NCBI GenBank assembly: GCA_015066205.1
Contig: SVOV01000019.1
Location: 1-44,453, forward strand
DNA length: 44,453 nucleotides
Source: Oscillospiraceae bacterium
Lineage (GTDB): Bacteria > Bacillota > Clostridia > Oscillospirales > Acutalibacteraceae
Direction of reading: 5' to 3'
Position numbers and translations under genes: made by a program. The notes under the pieces are model-generated. The model was given only the letters and a program-made list of their open reading frames with translations. It was not told where the DNA came from and searched no databases. This document shows, piece by piece, positions 23,798-32,521 of the stretch. Within the stretch, counting starts at the first letter, position 1; every line of letters begins with the position of its first letter.

Positions 23798-26084
23798 TAT
23801 TGGCATCCTTTAATTTTTTAATGGTCATACCTGCAAGCTCCTTTGCTGTTTCACTATCATAAGACTGTGCAAGAATTCGTATTTTTGCCGAGTTTCCGAG
23901 TCGTCTGAGTCTTACACTTCCCTTTCTGCTTTCGATTGTATAATAATAAGGATCCGTTTCTTTTTTTGCTCCTGTGCTTTGAATCAGATGATTTATTTCA
24001 GAGGATTCAAAATCAATTTCAATTGTCTTTTTGCTGATTTCAAATCTTCTTTGACTTTCAAACAGTTCTGCAATTGTACTGTCGCTATCTTTAATAATAC
24101 TGAGAAGCTTTGCAAACATAAGAACACAGTCAAAAGTCCAGACCGTCTGCAGAATATCATTACCGCTAAAACAGTGCTCATCACAGGAATTCTCATATAC
24201 TCTTAACAGCTCCCCCGTAAATAACCCTGCTTCGGATTCGAGAAAATCTGCTGCTTCCTCAGGGATGATTATTTTTCGCCCCTGAGCAAGTTCAAATGAG
24301 CAGATAAGAGCAAGAATTCTGTCTGACGAATAGTATTTCCCGTTTTCAATAACATACATTTCATTTCCGTCTTTGTTAAATAGAACCGTCAATGATTTTT
24401 TATACTTATTTTCATTGAATAATTCTGAGAGAAGTTCAGATAAAACCTTGTTTTCACATTCAGCATAAATACTGTATTCCAATTCCTTTGTATTAACGAG
24501 CTTTTTAAAAAATGATTTATACACAACGCCGAAAAGCTTCATATTGAACACATCTTTAATATCATTGTCTTCTGCAAATCTGAATGACTTATATTTAAGA
24601 CTGTCCGAGATACTTTTTGAAAGCCTCTGACCTGCAGGAAGGCCGTTTTTGCCGAAAAATGAAATATTAATATATTCCCCGTCAGAAGAAAAAAATACGA
24701 AAAAATCAAGTGAACAATATGCTGAATAAAAATATACCTGATTTCTGAACATTTCACCGAAATCATAACATATCTTACCCGATGATCGGATGCCGCATAA
24801 ACAAGCGTTCATAAAATTTTCACTGATTTTCTTTCCGTCAAAGCCGACACCTATCTTCTGAAGCTTTTCTACAGAACCTACGGCTGCTCCCAATTGTACC
24901 GCATCAGATATATCAAATTGAAGATTAATTTTTCGATGCATTCCGAATATATCAAATCTCCTGTTTTCACTTACCGAAAAGCCTACATCCTCACTTATGA
25001 GTGAACCTGACGGAATTCTGTTTCCCGGCCATATTTTTACATTTTCCGCTATTCTTGAGAACCTATTGATACAAACACTGTCGCCTATTACAGTATTTTT
25101 GTCGATAATGCAGTTATCTCCGATCATTACATTATCGGAAAATATTGAATCAATTATTTCGGTTGAACATCCGATAGCACAGTTTTCACCGATAATACTC
25201 CCTGAGATCACCGTTTTATCAGATATATTACAATTATCTCCGCATACAGTAAAAGGGCCAATTACAGAACTTTTTCCTATTTCCGTCTTTTTTCCTATAA
25301 GACACGGTGCTTTAATTACAGCTCCGTTTTTAAGTATGGTATCGCTGCCGTAATATACTCCCTTAAAACTTATTTCGGAGACTTTTTTTTCAAGTAAAAA
25401 CCTGTTCAGAGAAAGTAAAAAATCAAATTCTCCGATGTCACCCCAAAAGCCGTTCATTTTACAGCACATAAACCGAAGCTCTTTATTAAATACGAAGGGA
25501 AAAAGGTCATTCGAAAAATCATAGCTTACATCGGTAGGTATAAGCTCCATCACAGACCCTTTAATAAGATATATGCCTGTATTTATATCAAAGCTTTCAG
25601 CCAGCTCCCATGATGGTTTTTCAATAAAAGATATAATGCTTCCGTCGTCATCTGAAACAATAACTCCGTATTCTCTGGGATCTTCAACCTGCACTGATAA
25701 AACTGTTATATCCGCATCGGAAATCTTATGATAATCAAAAAATAAATTCAAATCAAAATCAAAAACATTATCTCCGCTGAGTACCAGAACATCTTCATCA
25801 GTTGAATCTATACAGTACTTTACTCCTCCTGCTGTTCCGAGAGGCTTTCTTTCGGTAAAATATTTTAATGCTGCCTTGTAATTCTGTGCTTCACAGAATT
25901 CTATTATATCATCAGCTTTATATCCCAACGATAGACTTATGTCATCAATACCGCTATCTATCAGTTTTTCAATAATAATATCAATTACAGGACGGTTCAT
26001 AAGCCTTACTAAGGGCTTCGGAACTGATTCTGTCAACGGTTTAAGTCTTGAGCCGACTCCCCCGCAAAGAATTACTGCTTTCAT
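23781..26084 (-). CDS. NDP-sugar pyrophosphorylase fused to a degenerate phosphomannomutase-like domain
   Basis: This is a 767-residue three-part protein. Residues 1-235 are a nucleotidyltransferase: LCGGVGSRLKPLTESVPKPL, the GTAGGVKYC motif, VLSGDNVFDFD for metal binding, and EKPSWELAESF. This part should make a GDP- or other NDP-hexose from NTP and a hexose-1-phosphate. Residues about 245-370 are left-handed beta-helix hexapeptide repeats (IGENCAIG, IGDNCIIDKNTVIGDSV). Residues about 375-767 follow the alpha-D-phosphohexomutase order (VGFDGKKISENFMNACLCGIRSSG; a C-terminal GSVRLRRLGNSAKIRILAQSYDSETAKEL domain 4). However, the catalytic TASHNP serine loop is gone (FFSSDGEYINISFFGKNG at that place), so mutase activity is unlikely. 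AAGGGAG precedes ATG 26084. It would supply envelope polysaccharide precursors. Confidence 0.87.
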   Translation of the reverse strand: MKAVILCGGVGSRLKPLTESVPKPLVRLMNRPVIDIIIEKLIDSGIDDISLSLGYKADDIIEFCEAQNYKAALKYFTERKPLGTAGGVKYCIDSTDEDVLVLSGDNVFDFDLNLFFDYHKISDADITVLSVQVEDPREYGVIVSDDDGSIISFIEKPSWELAESFDINTGIYLIKGSVMELIPTDVSYDFSNDLFPFVFNKELRFMCCKMNGFWGDIGEFDFLLSLNRFLLEKKVSEISFKGVYYGSDTILKNGAVIKAPCLIGKKTEIGKSSVIGPFTVCGDNCNISDKTVISGSIIGENCAIGCSTEIIDSIFSDNVMIGDNCIIDKNTVIGDSVCINRFSRIAENVKIWPGNRIPSGSLISEDVGFSVSENRRFDIFGMHRKINLQFDISDAVQLGAAVGSVEKLQKIGVGFDGKKISENFMNACLCGIRSSGKICYDFGEMFRNQVYFYSAYCSLDFFVFFSSDGEYINISFFGKNGLPAGQRLSKSISDSLKYKSFRFAEDNDIKDVFNMKLFGVVYKSFFKKLVNTKELEYSIYAECENKVLSELLSELFNENKYKKSLTVLFNKDGNEMYVIENGKYYSSDRILALICSFELAQGRKIIIPEEAADFLESEAGLFTGELLRVYENSCDEHCFSGNDILQTVWTFDCVLMFAKLLSIIKDSDSTIAELFESQRRFEISKKTIEIDFESSEINHLIQSTGAKKETDPYYYTIESRKGSVRLRRLGNSAKIRILAQSYDSETAKELAGMTIKKLKDANIDKEG

Positions 26085-26149
26085 ACAACTCTCCCTTTCT
26101 TAATACAGAAATATTATGAACTAATAACAGAAAAATTAGTCATTATGAA

Positions 26150-26178
26150 TTGCAATATCTGAAAAAAAATGATATTAT
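26150..26178 (+). promoter_or_regulatory. Probable promoter of rnhA
   Basis: TTGCAA (26150-26155), a 17-bp spacer and TATTAT (26173-26178), 25 bp before the rnhA start in the divergent intergenic region. Confidence 0.6.
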
Positions 26179-26203
26179 ATCAAAAAACATTCGGAGAAAT
26201 TTT

Positions 26204-26641
26204 ATGGATAAAGTCTTTTTATATACAGACGGCGCGTGCTCGGGAAATCCCGGTCCGGGAGGATATTGCGCCATTCTTAAATTCGGTGAACACGAAAAAG
26301 TGATTTCGGGCGCGGAAAAAGAAACGACCAATAACCGCATGGAGCTTTCGGCAGTTATTGAGGGATTAAAAGCCCTGACCCGTCCCTGTGAGGTCACAGT
26401 TGTGTCAGACTCAAAATATGTCTGCGATGCCATTAATCAGGGTTGGCTTCGAAGCTGGGAAAAGAAAAACTGGAAAAAAGCAGACGGAAAGCCTGTTCTT
26501 AATCCTCTTTTATGGCAGGAACTTAACAGTCTTCTCAAAATTCATAAGGTTTCTTTTGAATGGATCAAAGGACACGCGGGTCATCCTTTTAATGAAAGAT
26601 GCGACAGGATCGCAGTTGATGAATATAAAAAGCTCATATAA
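26204..26641 (+). CDS. rnhA: Ribonuclease HI
   Basis: This 145-residue endonuclease cuts the RNA strand of RNA-DNA hybrids. The catalytic carboxylates of type 1 RNase H are in place: Asp in LYTDGACSGNPGPGGY (residue 9), Glu in NNRMELSAVIEG, Asp in VVSDSKYV and Asp in NERCDRIAVDEY, with the conserved His in KGHAGHPFNE. The basic protrusion GWLRSWEKKNWKKADGKPV is present, as in E. coli RNase HI. GGAGA lies 8 nt before ATG 26204; the upstream in-frame extension to 26150 covers the promoter. It is monocistronic. Confidence 0.94.
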   Translation: MDKVFLYTDGACSGNPGPGGYCAILKFGEHEKVISGAEKETTNNRMELSAVIEGLKALTRPCEVTVVSDSKYVCDAINQGWLRSWEKKNWKKADGKPVLNPLLWQELNSLLKIHKVSFEWIKGHAGHPFNERCDRIAVDEYKKLI

Positions 26642-26646
26642 CATTT

Positions 26647-26672
26647 ATGCCGTCATTACTTAATGACGGCAT
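26647..26672. terminator. Shared convergent terminator between rnhA and spoIVA
   Basis: A perfect 12-bp palindromic stem, ATGCCGTCATTA/TAATGACGGCAT, with a 2-nt centre lies between the two convergent stop codons. The U-runs on both sides are short, so efficiency is uncertain. Confidence 0.65.
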
Positions 26673-26676
26673 TTAT

Positions 26677-28155
26677 TCATATAATAATACAGATAAGACC
26701 GTTACAGCCTTCATTGATAACTCTCTCAAGTGTCTGCTGAAGCTTCATTCTTGCCTCATTCGGCATATGCATAAGCTTTGTTTTAAGTCCCTCGTTTACA
26801 AGATCATTCAGAGATTTTCCGAATATATTTGATTCCCAGATTTTTGAAGGATCGTCTTCAAAGCCGTCAAGCAGATATTTTATAAGATCCTCGCTTTGCT
26901 TTTCGCTTCCGACTATAGGAGCTACTTCTGTCTTTATATCTGCCTTCAGCAGATGAATTGAGGGAGCACTTGCCTTGAGTCTGACTCCGTATCGGCTTCC
27001 CTGTTTCATAATTTCAGGTTCTTCAAGACTGAGTTCATCAATTGAGGGCATCACGATTCCGTAGCCTGTAGAATTTACCTGTTCAATTGCGGATTCAATT
27101 TTACTGTACTTTTTCTTTATTTCCGAATAGCTTTTAAGAAGCTCAAGCAGAGAACTGTCATCAATGATTTTTTCCTGTGCAATATCAGAACAGATATTAT
27201 AAAAAATATTGCTATCAAGCTCTGCTCTGACTAAAGCAGTACCGTTTCCCGGAGTAATTGAGTCTACTGAACAAAAAGAAATATATTCTTTTTCCCCCAA
27301 AGAAGAGGAAAAAGCATCTGTATCTGATAGCTTATAAACATTTTCTGCCGAATCTTTAACGGATAACAGTAACGATCTTCTTATGTCACTTTCCGAATCA
27401 AGTCCTTTGATCCAAGAGGGCATTTTAATTACAATTTTCTTAAGAGGAAATTCATACAAAACCGTGCTGATTATATTTCTGAGCTCTTCCTCATTTAAGT
27501 TAAGACAGTTTACGGGGACAACGGGAACTTTATGTTTTTTATACAAATCCTCGGCGAGAAATTTTGAAGCATCACTTTCGGGATACATACAGTTAAGTAT
27601 CACAACAAAAGGCTTATTTATTTCTTTTAATTCGGATATTACCCTTTCCTCTGCCTCTTCGTATTCTGCTCTCGGAATATCACTGATACTGCCGTCTGTT
27701 GTTACAACAATACCTATGGTCGTATGCTCTGTAATGACCTTTTTTGTTCCGATCTCAGCTGCCATATTAAAAGGTATCTCATCATCGAACCAAGGGGTCT
27801 TTACCATTCTCGGTTCTTCATTCTCAAAATATCCGAGCGACGACGGTACAATATAACCGACACAGTCAACAAGACGGACATTCATTTTTACATTTTGTTC
27901 AACAGTTATTTCAACCCCTCTTTCGGGAATAAACTTGGGTTCAGTTGTCATAATCGTTCTGCCTGCAGATGACTGAGGCAATTCATCTATCAATCTTTCA
28001 CGGTAAAAATCAGCGGGAATATTCGGAATAACCATCATTTCACAGAATCTCTTGATAAAGGTAGATTTACCGCTTCTTACGGGCCCTACAACACCTATGT
28101 AGATATCACCGCCTGTTCTTTGCGCAATATCCTTATAAATAGTTGAACTTGACAT
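26677..28155 (-). CDS. spoIVA: Stage IV sporulation protein A (SpoIVA ATPase)
   Basis: This 492-residue protein, the same length as B. subtilis SpoIVA, polymerises with ATP hydrolysis to form the basement layer of the spore coat. The N-terminus MSSSTIYKDIAQRTGGDIYIGVVG leads into Walker A GPVRSGKST (24-32), then LVDCVGYIVPSSLGYFE and TTIGIVVTTDGSISDIPR. The C-terminus IINEGCNGLICIII-type end fits the SpoIVA localisation region. GGAGG lies 8 nt before ATG 28155; a longer frame to 28218 is untranslated leader. The gene is direct evidence that the host belongs to an endospore-forming lineage. It is single, between a convergent rnhA and the terminator of the upstream gene. Confidence 0.96.
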   Translation of the reverse strand: MSSSTIYKDIAQRTGGDIYIGVVGPVRSGKSTFIKRFCEMMVIPNIPADFYRERLIDELPQSSAGRTIMTTEPKFIPERGVEITVEQNVKMNVRLVDCVGYIVPSSLGYFENEEPRMVKTPWFDDEIPFNMAAEIGTKKVITEHTTIGIVVTTDGSISDIPRAEYEEAEERVISELKEINKPFVVILNCMYPESDASKFLAEDLYKKHKVPVVPVNCLNLNEEELRNIISTVLYEFPLKKIVIKMPSWIKGLDSESDIRRSLLLSVKDSAENVYKLSDTDAFSSSLGEKEYISFCSVDSITPGNGTALVRAELDSNIFYNICSDIAQEKIIDDSSLLELLKSYSEIKKKYSKIESAIEQVNSTGYGIVMPSIDELSLEEPEIMKQGSRYGVRLKASAPSIHLLKADIKTEVAPIVGSEKQSEDLIKYLLDGFEDDPSKIWESNIFGKSLNDLVNEGLKTKLMHMPNEARMKLQQTLERVINEGCNGLICIII

Positions 28156-28207
28156 ATTCATTCCTCCGAAATTTTTCATTCTGGTCAATTTTATGAACTT
28201 CGGACTT

Positions 28208-28234
28208 GTTTTATACATATAATAGAAAATATTC
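28208..28234 (-). promoter_or_regulatory. Possible sigma-E-type promoter of spoIVA
   Basis: On the minus strand, GAATATT (28228-28234) matches the sigma-E -35 form GHATATT. The following GTATAAAAC (28208-28216) is only a partial match to CATACAAT, and the spacing is shorter than usual. It is offered because spoIVA is a mother-cell sigma-E gene in known spore formers. Confidence 0.35.
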
Positions 28235-28257
28235 TGTGTGTTTTCATAATAATAAAA

Positions 28258-28282
28258 CCCGAAGAAGATGATCTTCCTCGGG
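28258..28282 (-). terminator. Terminator of the Nim-like flavoprotein gene
   Basis: On the minus strand, CCCGAGGAAGAT pairs with a CTTCTTCGGG arm through a short loop and is followed by TTTTATTATT, just after the stop codon at 28288. Confidence 0.75.
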
Positions 28283-28287
28283 AATCA

Positions 28288-28779
28288 TTACATTTTATTA
28301 GGTGCAGGTCTGTGCTTGGCGGTATATTCTGAAACAGTAATTTTAATTACACTTACCACACTTACCATTTTTTCTTCAAAAGTAAAATCTTTTCCTGTCT
28401 GTGTTTTCATCAGAACACTCAGTCCGTGGCATTTTTCCTGCGGATCTTCAAGTATTTCCGCCACACCTCTGCCCATTACCGAAGCATAAGTGATTCCGTA
28501 TTTACAGGCAATTTCTCCCTCAAAGGGAGTTATATCACATTCAAGCTCAAAGAAAACCTTGGGATTTGATCTCATTACATCTATCTTTCTTCCTCTTCTT
28601 GCACCGTGAAGATATACGATGAGCTTATCATCAACAAATTCATATCCGTAGTTCATCGGCACAACATAAGGCTCATCACCGTCAACCATTCCGAGATGGA
28701 GCACCTTTGATTTGTCGAGAATCTCGATGATGCTGTCTGCATCAAAAATCTGCCTCTCTCTTCTTGTCATTCCATTCAT
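28288..28779 (-). CDS. Pyridoxamine 5'-phosphate oxidase family protein (NimA-like flavin-binding)
   Basis: This 163-residue split-barrel FMN-binding protein of the NimA/PNPOx-like group is known in gut Clostridia and Bacteroides; NimA relatives are linked to nitroimidazole reduction. It opens with RRERQIFDADSIIEILDKSKVLHLGMVDGDEPYVVPMNYGY, followed by LIVYLHGARRGRKIDVMRSNPKVFFELE, both diagnostic, and KYGITYASVMGRGVAEIL. A His in the flavin-loop region (YLHGA) is kept. ATG 28779 is favoured, with GGAG 10 nt upstream; a TTG at 28785 is possible. Substrate and redox role are not determinable. Confidence 0.85.
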   Translation of the reverse strand: MNGMTRRERQIFDADSIIEILDKSKVLHLGMVDGDEPYVVPMNYGYEFVDDKLIVYLHGARRGRKIDVMRSNPKVFFELECDITPFEGEIACKYGITYASVMGRGVAEILEDPQEKCHGLSVLMKTQTGKDFTFEEKMVSVVSVIKITVSEYTAKHRPAPNKM

Positions 28780-28833
28780 TTTCAACTCTCCTTTTAAATT
28801 AATACAATCAAACGCAAAAAGCAGTAAAATCCG

Positions 28834-29982
28834 TCATTTGGATAACAACACAACCGTCTCAATATGCTTTGTATGCGGAAACATATCTACGGGTTGAATC
28901 TTCTTCACCTTATACCCGTTTCTTGAAAAATACAAAAGATCTCTGGCGAGAGTTTCGGGGTTGCATGAAATATAAACAACCTTTTTAGGTGAAAGCTTAC
29001 AAACGCTTTTCATAAAAGCAACTGTACTTCCGGCTCTCGGAGGGTCCATCATTACTACATCGATTTTTTCATTCTCTTCTGCTGCCGCCAACAAAAACTC
29101 CGTTGCATCTGCACAGAAAAATCGGATATTCTTTAATTTATTGAGATCAGCGTTTATCTTTGCATCCTTAACGGCATCCTTGTTAAGCTCAACACTTATT
29201 ACGCTTTTAGCTTTTCCCGAAGCTATAATTCCGATAGTGCCGACACCGGAATAAGCATCAATAACAACATCATTTTCAGAAATGTCGGCAAATTCAAGAG
29301 CCTTTCCGTAAAGAATTTCAGTGCCCTTATAATTTACCTGATAAAAAGCTTTTGGAGAAATCCTGAATTTATATCCGAGAAGCTCATCAACGATATAACC
29401 GTCACCGTATAAAACGATCTGCCTGTCACCGAGTACAAGGCTCGTAAAATTGTTATTGATATTCTGAACAATGGTTGTAATTTCAGGATGCTCCTTCAAA
29501 AGAGCTTTGCAAAAATTATTTTTAGATTTGAATTCGGCAGTTCCCGTTACAAGAACAACCATTATCTCCCCGGTTCCGAATGCTCTTTTGATAAGCACAT
29601 GGCGAAGAAAGCCTGTTCCCGTTCTGTCATTATAAACCGTCAGCTTGAAGGATTTCAGAAGCTCTCTTATTGTTACAATAATTCTATCGGCTTTTTCGTC
29701 TTCGATAAGACAGGAATCAACCTTTACTATATTATGAGTACTCGACTGATACACACCCGAAATTATCATACCGCCTTTTGTTTTTCCGAATGCCGCCTGA
29801 ACCTTATTTCTGTAATGAAAGGGAGATTCTATCCCGATAATTTCATCAACATGACCAAAGCTTCCGAGAAGCTTGATTTCGGTAGTCTGTTTATACTTTA
29901 ATTGCTGTTCATACGGCATATTCGTAAGCTGACAGCCGCCGCATTTTTTCGCAACAGGACAGGGAAATTTATACTCTTTCAT
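28834..29982 (-). CDS. RlmD/TrmA-family class I SAM-dependent RNA (uracil-C5) methyltransferase
   Basis: This 382-residue enzyme should add a methyl group to C5 of a uridine in 23S rRNA (RlmD/RlmCD) or tRNA. The N-terminal cysteines in CPVAKKCGGCQL (C8, C14, C17), with a fourth in KVDSCLIEDE, form the [4Fe-4S] site of the RumA group. The SAM domain has VIDAYSGVGTIGIIASGKAKSV, MMDPPRAGS and the catalytic cysteine motif VYISCNPETLARDL. The usual N-terminal TRAM domain is absent: the protein starts directly at the Fe-S motif, so it is shorter than E. coli RlmD. GGAG precedes the ATG. It lies just after the terminator of the SDR gene, and no clear own promoter is seen. Confidence 0.87.
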   Translation of the reverse strand: MKEYKFPCPVAKKCGGCQLTNMPYEQQLKYKQTTEIKLLGSFGHVDEIIGIESPFHYRNKVQAAFGKTKGGMIISGVYQSSTHNIVKVDSCLIEDEKADRIIVTIRELLKSFKLTVYNDRTGTGFLRHVLIKRAFGTGEIMVVLVTGTAEFKSKNNFCKALLKEHPEITTIVQNINNNFTSLVLGDRQIVLYGDGYIVDELLGYKFRISPKAFYQVNYKGTEILYGKALEFADISENDVVIDAYSGVGTIGIIASGKAKSVISVELNKDAVKDAKINADLNKLKNIRFFCADATEFLLAAAEENEKIDVVMMDPPRAGSTVAFMKSVCKLSPKKVVYISCNPETLARDLLYFSRNGYKVKKIQPVDMFPHTKHIETVVLLSK

Positions 29983-29995
29983 CTGATTACTCCAT

Positions 29996-30024
29996 AAAAA
30001 ATTGCGGTGAAAAGCTCACCGCAA
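29996..30024 (-). terminator. Terminator of the SDR-family gene
   Basis: A perfect 9-bp stem, TTGCGGTGA/TCACCGCAA, with a 5-nt loop; the minus strand then reads ATTTTTT. It lies 38 nt after the SDR stop codon and right before the RlmD-like gene. Confidence 0.85.
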
Positions 30025-30061
30025 TAATTATATTATTTTTTATGTATAATGTCAAACTGAA

Positions 30062-31081
30062 TTATTCGCCCTTCATCTCAAGAAGCTTTGCAGTTCCGTC
30101 ATAAACTGCCTGACTAACCTTGATAGAATCGGTAATAGCGGCTTCAATATCATCTTCAGTTGCACCAAGTTCAACACTGTACTTTCTGTCAATGAAAAGA
30201 TTGATATCCATAATATCTGCAAGACCGTCTACATCAATACCGCTTTCGATACCCTTTTCGGCATATTCTTTCTTGACACCGCCAAGTCCCATACGCATCA
30301 TCCAAGGGGGGATGCTGATGATCTTTCTGTTTTTGCCCATACCTCTTGCGGCATAAACGATCTTAAGGAATTTCTTCCAATCCATATTATACATACTGAT
30401 AGGCCAAGCCTTTGCACCCTTTGACTTTTCAGCAGCACCGACAATAACCTCACCAACCTGACGAACAGTAAGCATAGCTGTACCTCCGCCGGGATACATT
30501 GTACAGGGAAGCTTATCCATCATCTTGATCTGCTCAATAAGAATAACCCAAACGGGCTTTCTTCCGGGCTGAGTACCGAAAATATAAGGAAGCTCAAGAA
30601 CAGCAACATCAAAATCATCATCTGCAAATGAGAAAGCAACATTCTCCTGATCAATTCTGCTTCTGATATAAGGATGCTTCTCGGTAAGCTTCATTTCGGG
30701 GAACTGCTTTGCAGCATAAGAGAAATATGAGCCAAGAATAACGGAATTCTTCATTCCTACTTCCTTACAAAGGGGAAGAATTCTCTTGAGAGGAGCAATA
30801 TTATACTTGTAATAAGCATCATAAACGGGTGCGGGGAATTCAACTCTTTCGTCAATACCTGCAGCAAAAACAAAGCAGTCAAAGCCATCCATCATAGCTT
30901 TGATTTCTTCATCGGACTTTTCGTAGATATTGCAGAATTCGAGTTCCATTTCCGGAGGAATGGGAGCTCCTTCGGGCAGAGGAGGAAGAGCAACACTCTT
31001 GACCTGATGTCCTCTTTCGATAAAGATTCTTGCAGCCTCGCAGCCAAGAAGTCCTGTACCGCCAATCATAAATACTTTCAT
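30062..31081 (-). CDS. NAD-dependent epimerase/dehydratase-like (extended SDR/NmrA-like) protein
   Basis: This 339-residue Rossmann-fold protein has an N-terminal NAD(P) motif KVFMIGGTGLLGCEAARIFIERGH (GxxGxxG form), then a DCFVFAAGIDE segment. An NSVILGSYFSYAAKQF stretch supplies a Ser and a Tyr, and IRSRIDQENVAFSF follows, where the classical YxxxK should lie. The strict YxxxK pair is not clear, so catalytic competence is uncertain. The C-terminal part (SKGAKAWPISMYNMDWKKFLKIVY) is the substrate domain. It is 91 nt after mltG. The role is unknown; a sugar-nucleotide or quinone-reductase-like reaction is possible. Confidence 0.75.
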   Translation of the reverse strand: MKVFMIGGTGLLGCEAARIFIERGHQVKSVALPPLPEGAPIPPEMELEFCNIYEKSDEEIKAMMDGFDCFVFAAGIDERVEFPAPVYDAYYKYNIAPLKRILPLCKEVGMKNSVILGSYFSYAAKQFPEMKLTEKHPYIRSRIDQENVAFSFADDDFDVAVLELPYIFGTQPGRKPVWVILIEQIKMMDKLPCTMYPGGGTAMLTVRQVGEVIVGAAEKSKGAKAWPISMYNMDWKKFLKIVYAARGMGKNRKIISIPPWMMRMGLGGVKKEYAEKGIESGIDVDGLADIMDINLFIDRKYSVELGATEDDIEAAITDSIKVSQAVYDGTAKLLEMKGE

Positions 31082-31172
31082 TTAAACAACCCTTTCTCTT
31101 CAAATTATCTAATATATTTTATAATAAGACATTAGATTATACAAGCATTAAATATAAACATTCTGTAAAATA

Positions 31173-32504
31173 TCACTCAAGATATTGTAAATTATTCTGA
31201 TGCTCGGCATCTGTGCTTGCAAGATAGATCTTGCCTTCCTTATCGTGACAGAAATAATAATAATCGGTTGACTCGGGATGAAGAGCCGCATGAATGGCAT
31301 CTGCACCGGGACAGCAGATGGGGCCTATAGGAAGACCGGTCTTCTGATAGGTATCATAAACCTTCATAAGGTCAACATACTGACCTGAAGCCTCAAGAGA
31401 CTCCTTGAAATTATCAATATACTGAGCAGTAGAATCACAGTTTATAAAGGGGAAGGATGAGGATTCAAGTCGGTTATAGATAACGGATGCTATAATCGGC
31501 ATCTGTTCGGCATCAAAGGCTTCTTTTTCAAGAATAGATGCAACTGTAAGAATCTCATCAACGGTATAACCGAGCTCTGTTGCTTTAGTAGAATATGCAT
31601 CGCTCCATTTTGCTTCAAAGTTATTTAAGAATCTCTCAATAACACTCGTGGGAGCTTCACCGATATAGAATTCATAGGTATCAGGATAAAGATATCCTTC
31701 AAGTACTCTGTATCTTAAGGATTTTTCTGTGACAGATGACAGGAATGTAAACTTAGAAAAGAACTCATCGCTGTCCATAACCTTATGAAGCGACTGAGCA
31801 GAGCATACTCCGCTTTCATCAAGCTTCTCGAAAATCTGTTCAATATTGAAGCCCTCGGGGAAAGTAACCTTAACGGTATTTGATTCCATACCGTTTGTTC
31901 GGATTTCATTGAGCATTCCTTCAACACCCATTGATGAATTCAAAAAATAAGTTCCTGCGGGGAAAACAATAGTTTTCTTATTTCCCTCTCTGTCAGTTTT
32001 TGTATCAAGACTCATAATTTTTGCAAAAAGCTTACAGAACATAGGATTATTGATAAGCTTCTTTTCTGCCAATTCATCAATGACCTCAAATGCATCCATA
32101 TCCTTATCAAGAACAACTCTGAAATCCGTATCGGATACATCAATAGCAAGAATATCATTAATGCATCCCATAAGAGGAATTCTTATAAGAAAAGCAGAAA
32201 TAAATACAACTACAACAACAATAACTGCAAGAATTGAATTCTGCATATTATTATTCTTCTTTTTCATTCTTCTCTTCTGAGGAACAGCTTTTTTAGGAGA
32301 ATTAGATGCAGCTTCTCTTACGGGTCTTTGAGTCTGCTGTCTTCTCTGGGGCTGAGCAGTTTTCTTATGACCTGTATTAGATGAAAAATACACCTCTCCC
32401 CTGTTTTTGACCTCGTCCTTTATTTCATTATCATTTTTTGACGAATAAAAGCTGCTGAGCAATTCATCATATGCATCGCCGCCGTTTATACGCTTATCAC
32501 TCAT
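31173..32504 (-). CDS. mltG: Endolytic murein transglycosylase MltG (YceG-like)
   Basis: This 443-residue membrane protein cleaves nascent glycan strands and ends their polymerisation. The first 85 residues are cytoplasmic and rich in Gln, Arg and Lys (KKTAQPQRRQQTQRPVREA), followed by one transmembrane helix (about 89-112, SILAVIVVVVVFISAFLI). A LysM-like subdomain (TVKVTFPEGFNIEQIFEKL) precedes the YceG domain with LEGYLYPDTYEFYIG and the catalytic segment LTVASILEKEAFDAEQMP (Glu near 326-328), then VIYNRLE. The start ATG 32504 lies 17 nt after the DJ-1/PfpI gene, so they form an operon. Confidence 0.92.
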   Translation of the reverse strand: MSDKRINGGDAYDELLSSFYSSKNDNEIKDEVKNRGEVYFSSNTGHKKTAQPQRRQQTQRPVREAASNSPKKAVPQKRRMKKKNNNMQNSILAVIVVVVVFISAFLIRIPLMGCINDILAIDVSDTDFRVVLDKDMDAFEVIDELAEKKLINNPMFCKLFAKIMSLDTKTDREGNKKTIVFPAGTYFLNSSMGVEGMLNEIRTNGMESNTVKVTFPEGFNIEQIFEKLDESGVCSAQSLHKVMDSDEFFSKFTFLSSVTEKSLRYRVLEGYLYPDTYEFYIGEAPTSVIERFLNNFEAKWSDAYSTKATELGYTVDEILTVASILEKEAFDAEQMPIIASVIYNRLESSSFPFINCDSTAQYIDNFKESLEASGQYVDLMKVYDTYQKTGLPIGPICCPGADAIHAALHPESTDYYYFCHDKEGKIYLASTDAEHQNNLQYLE

Positions 32505-32521
32505 TTTGGCACCTCCTGAAA

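Noticed and set aside
29488..29901. Plus-strand open frame of 137 residues
   Set aside because: It is antisense to the RlmD-like gene, lacks a start signal and any family resemblance.
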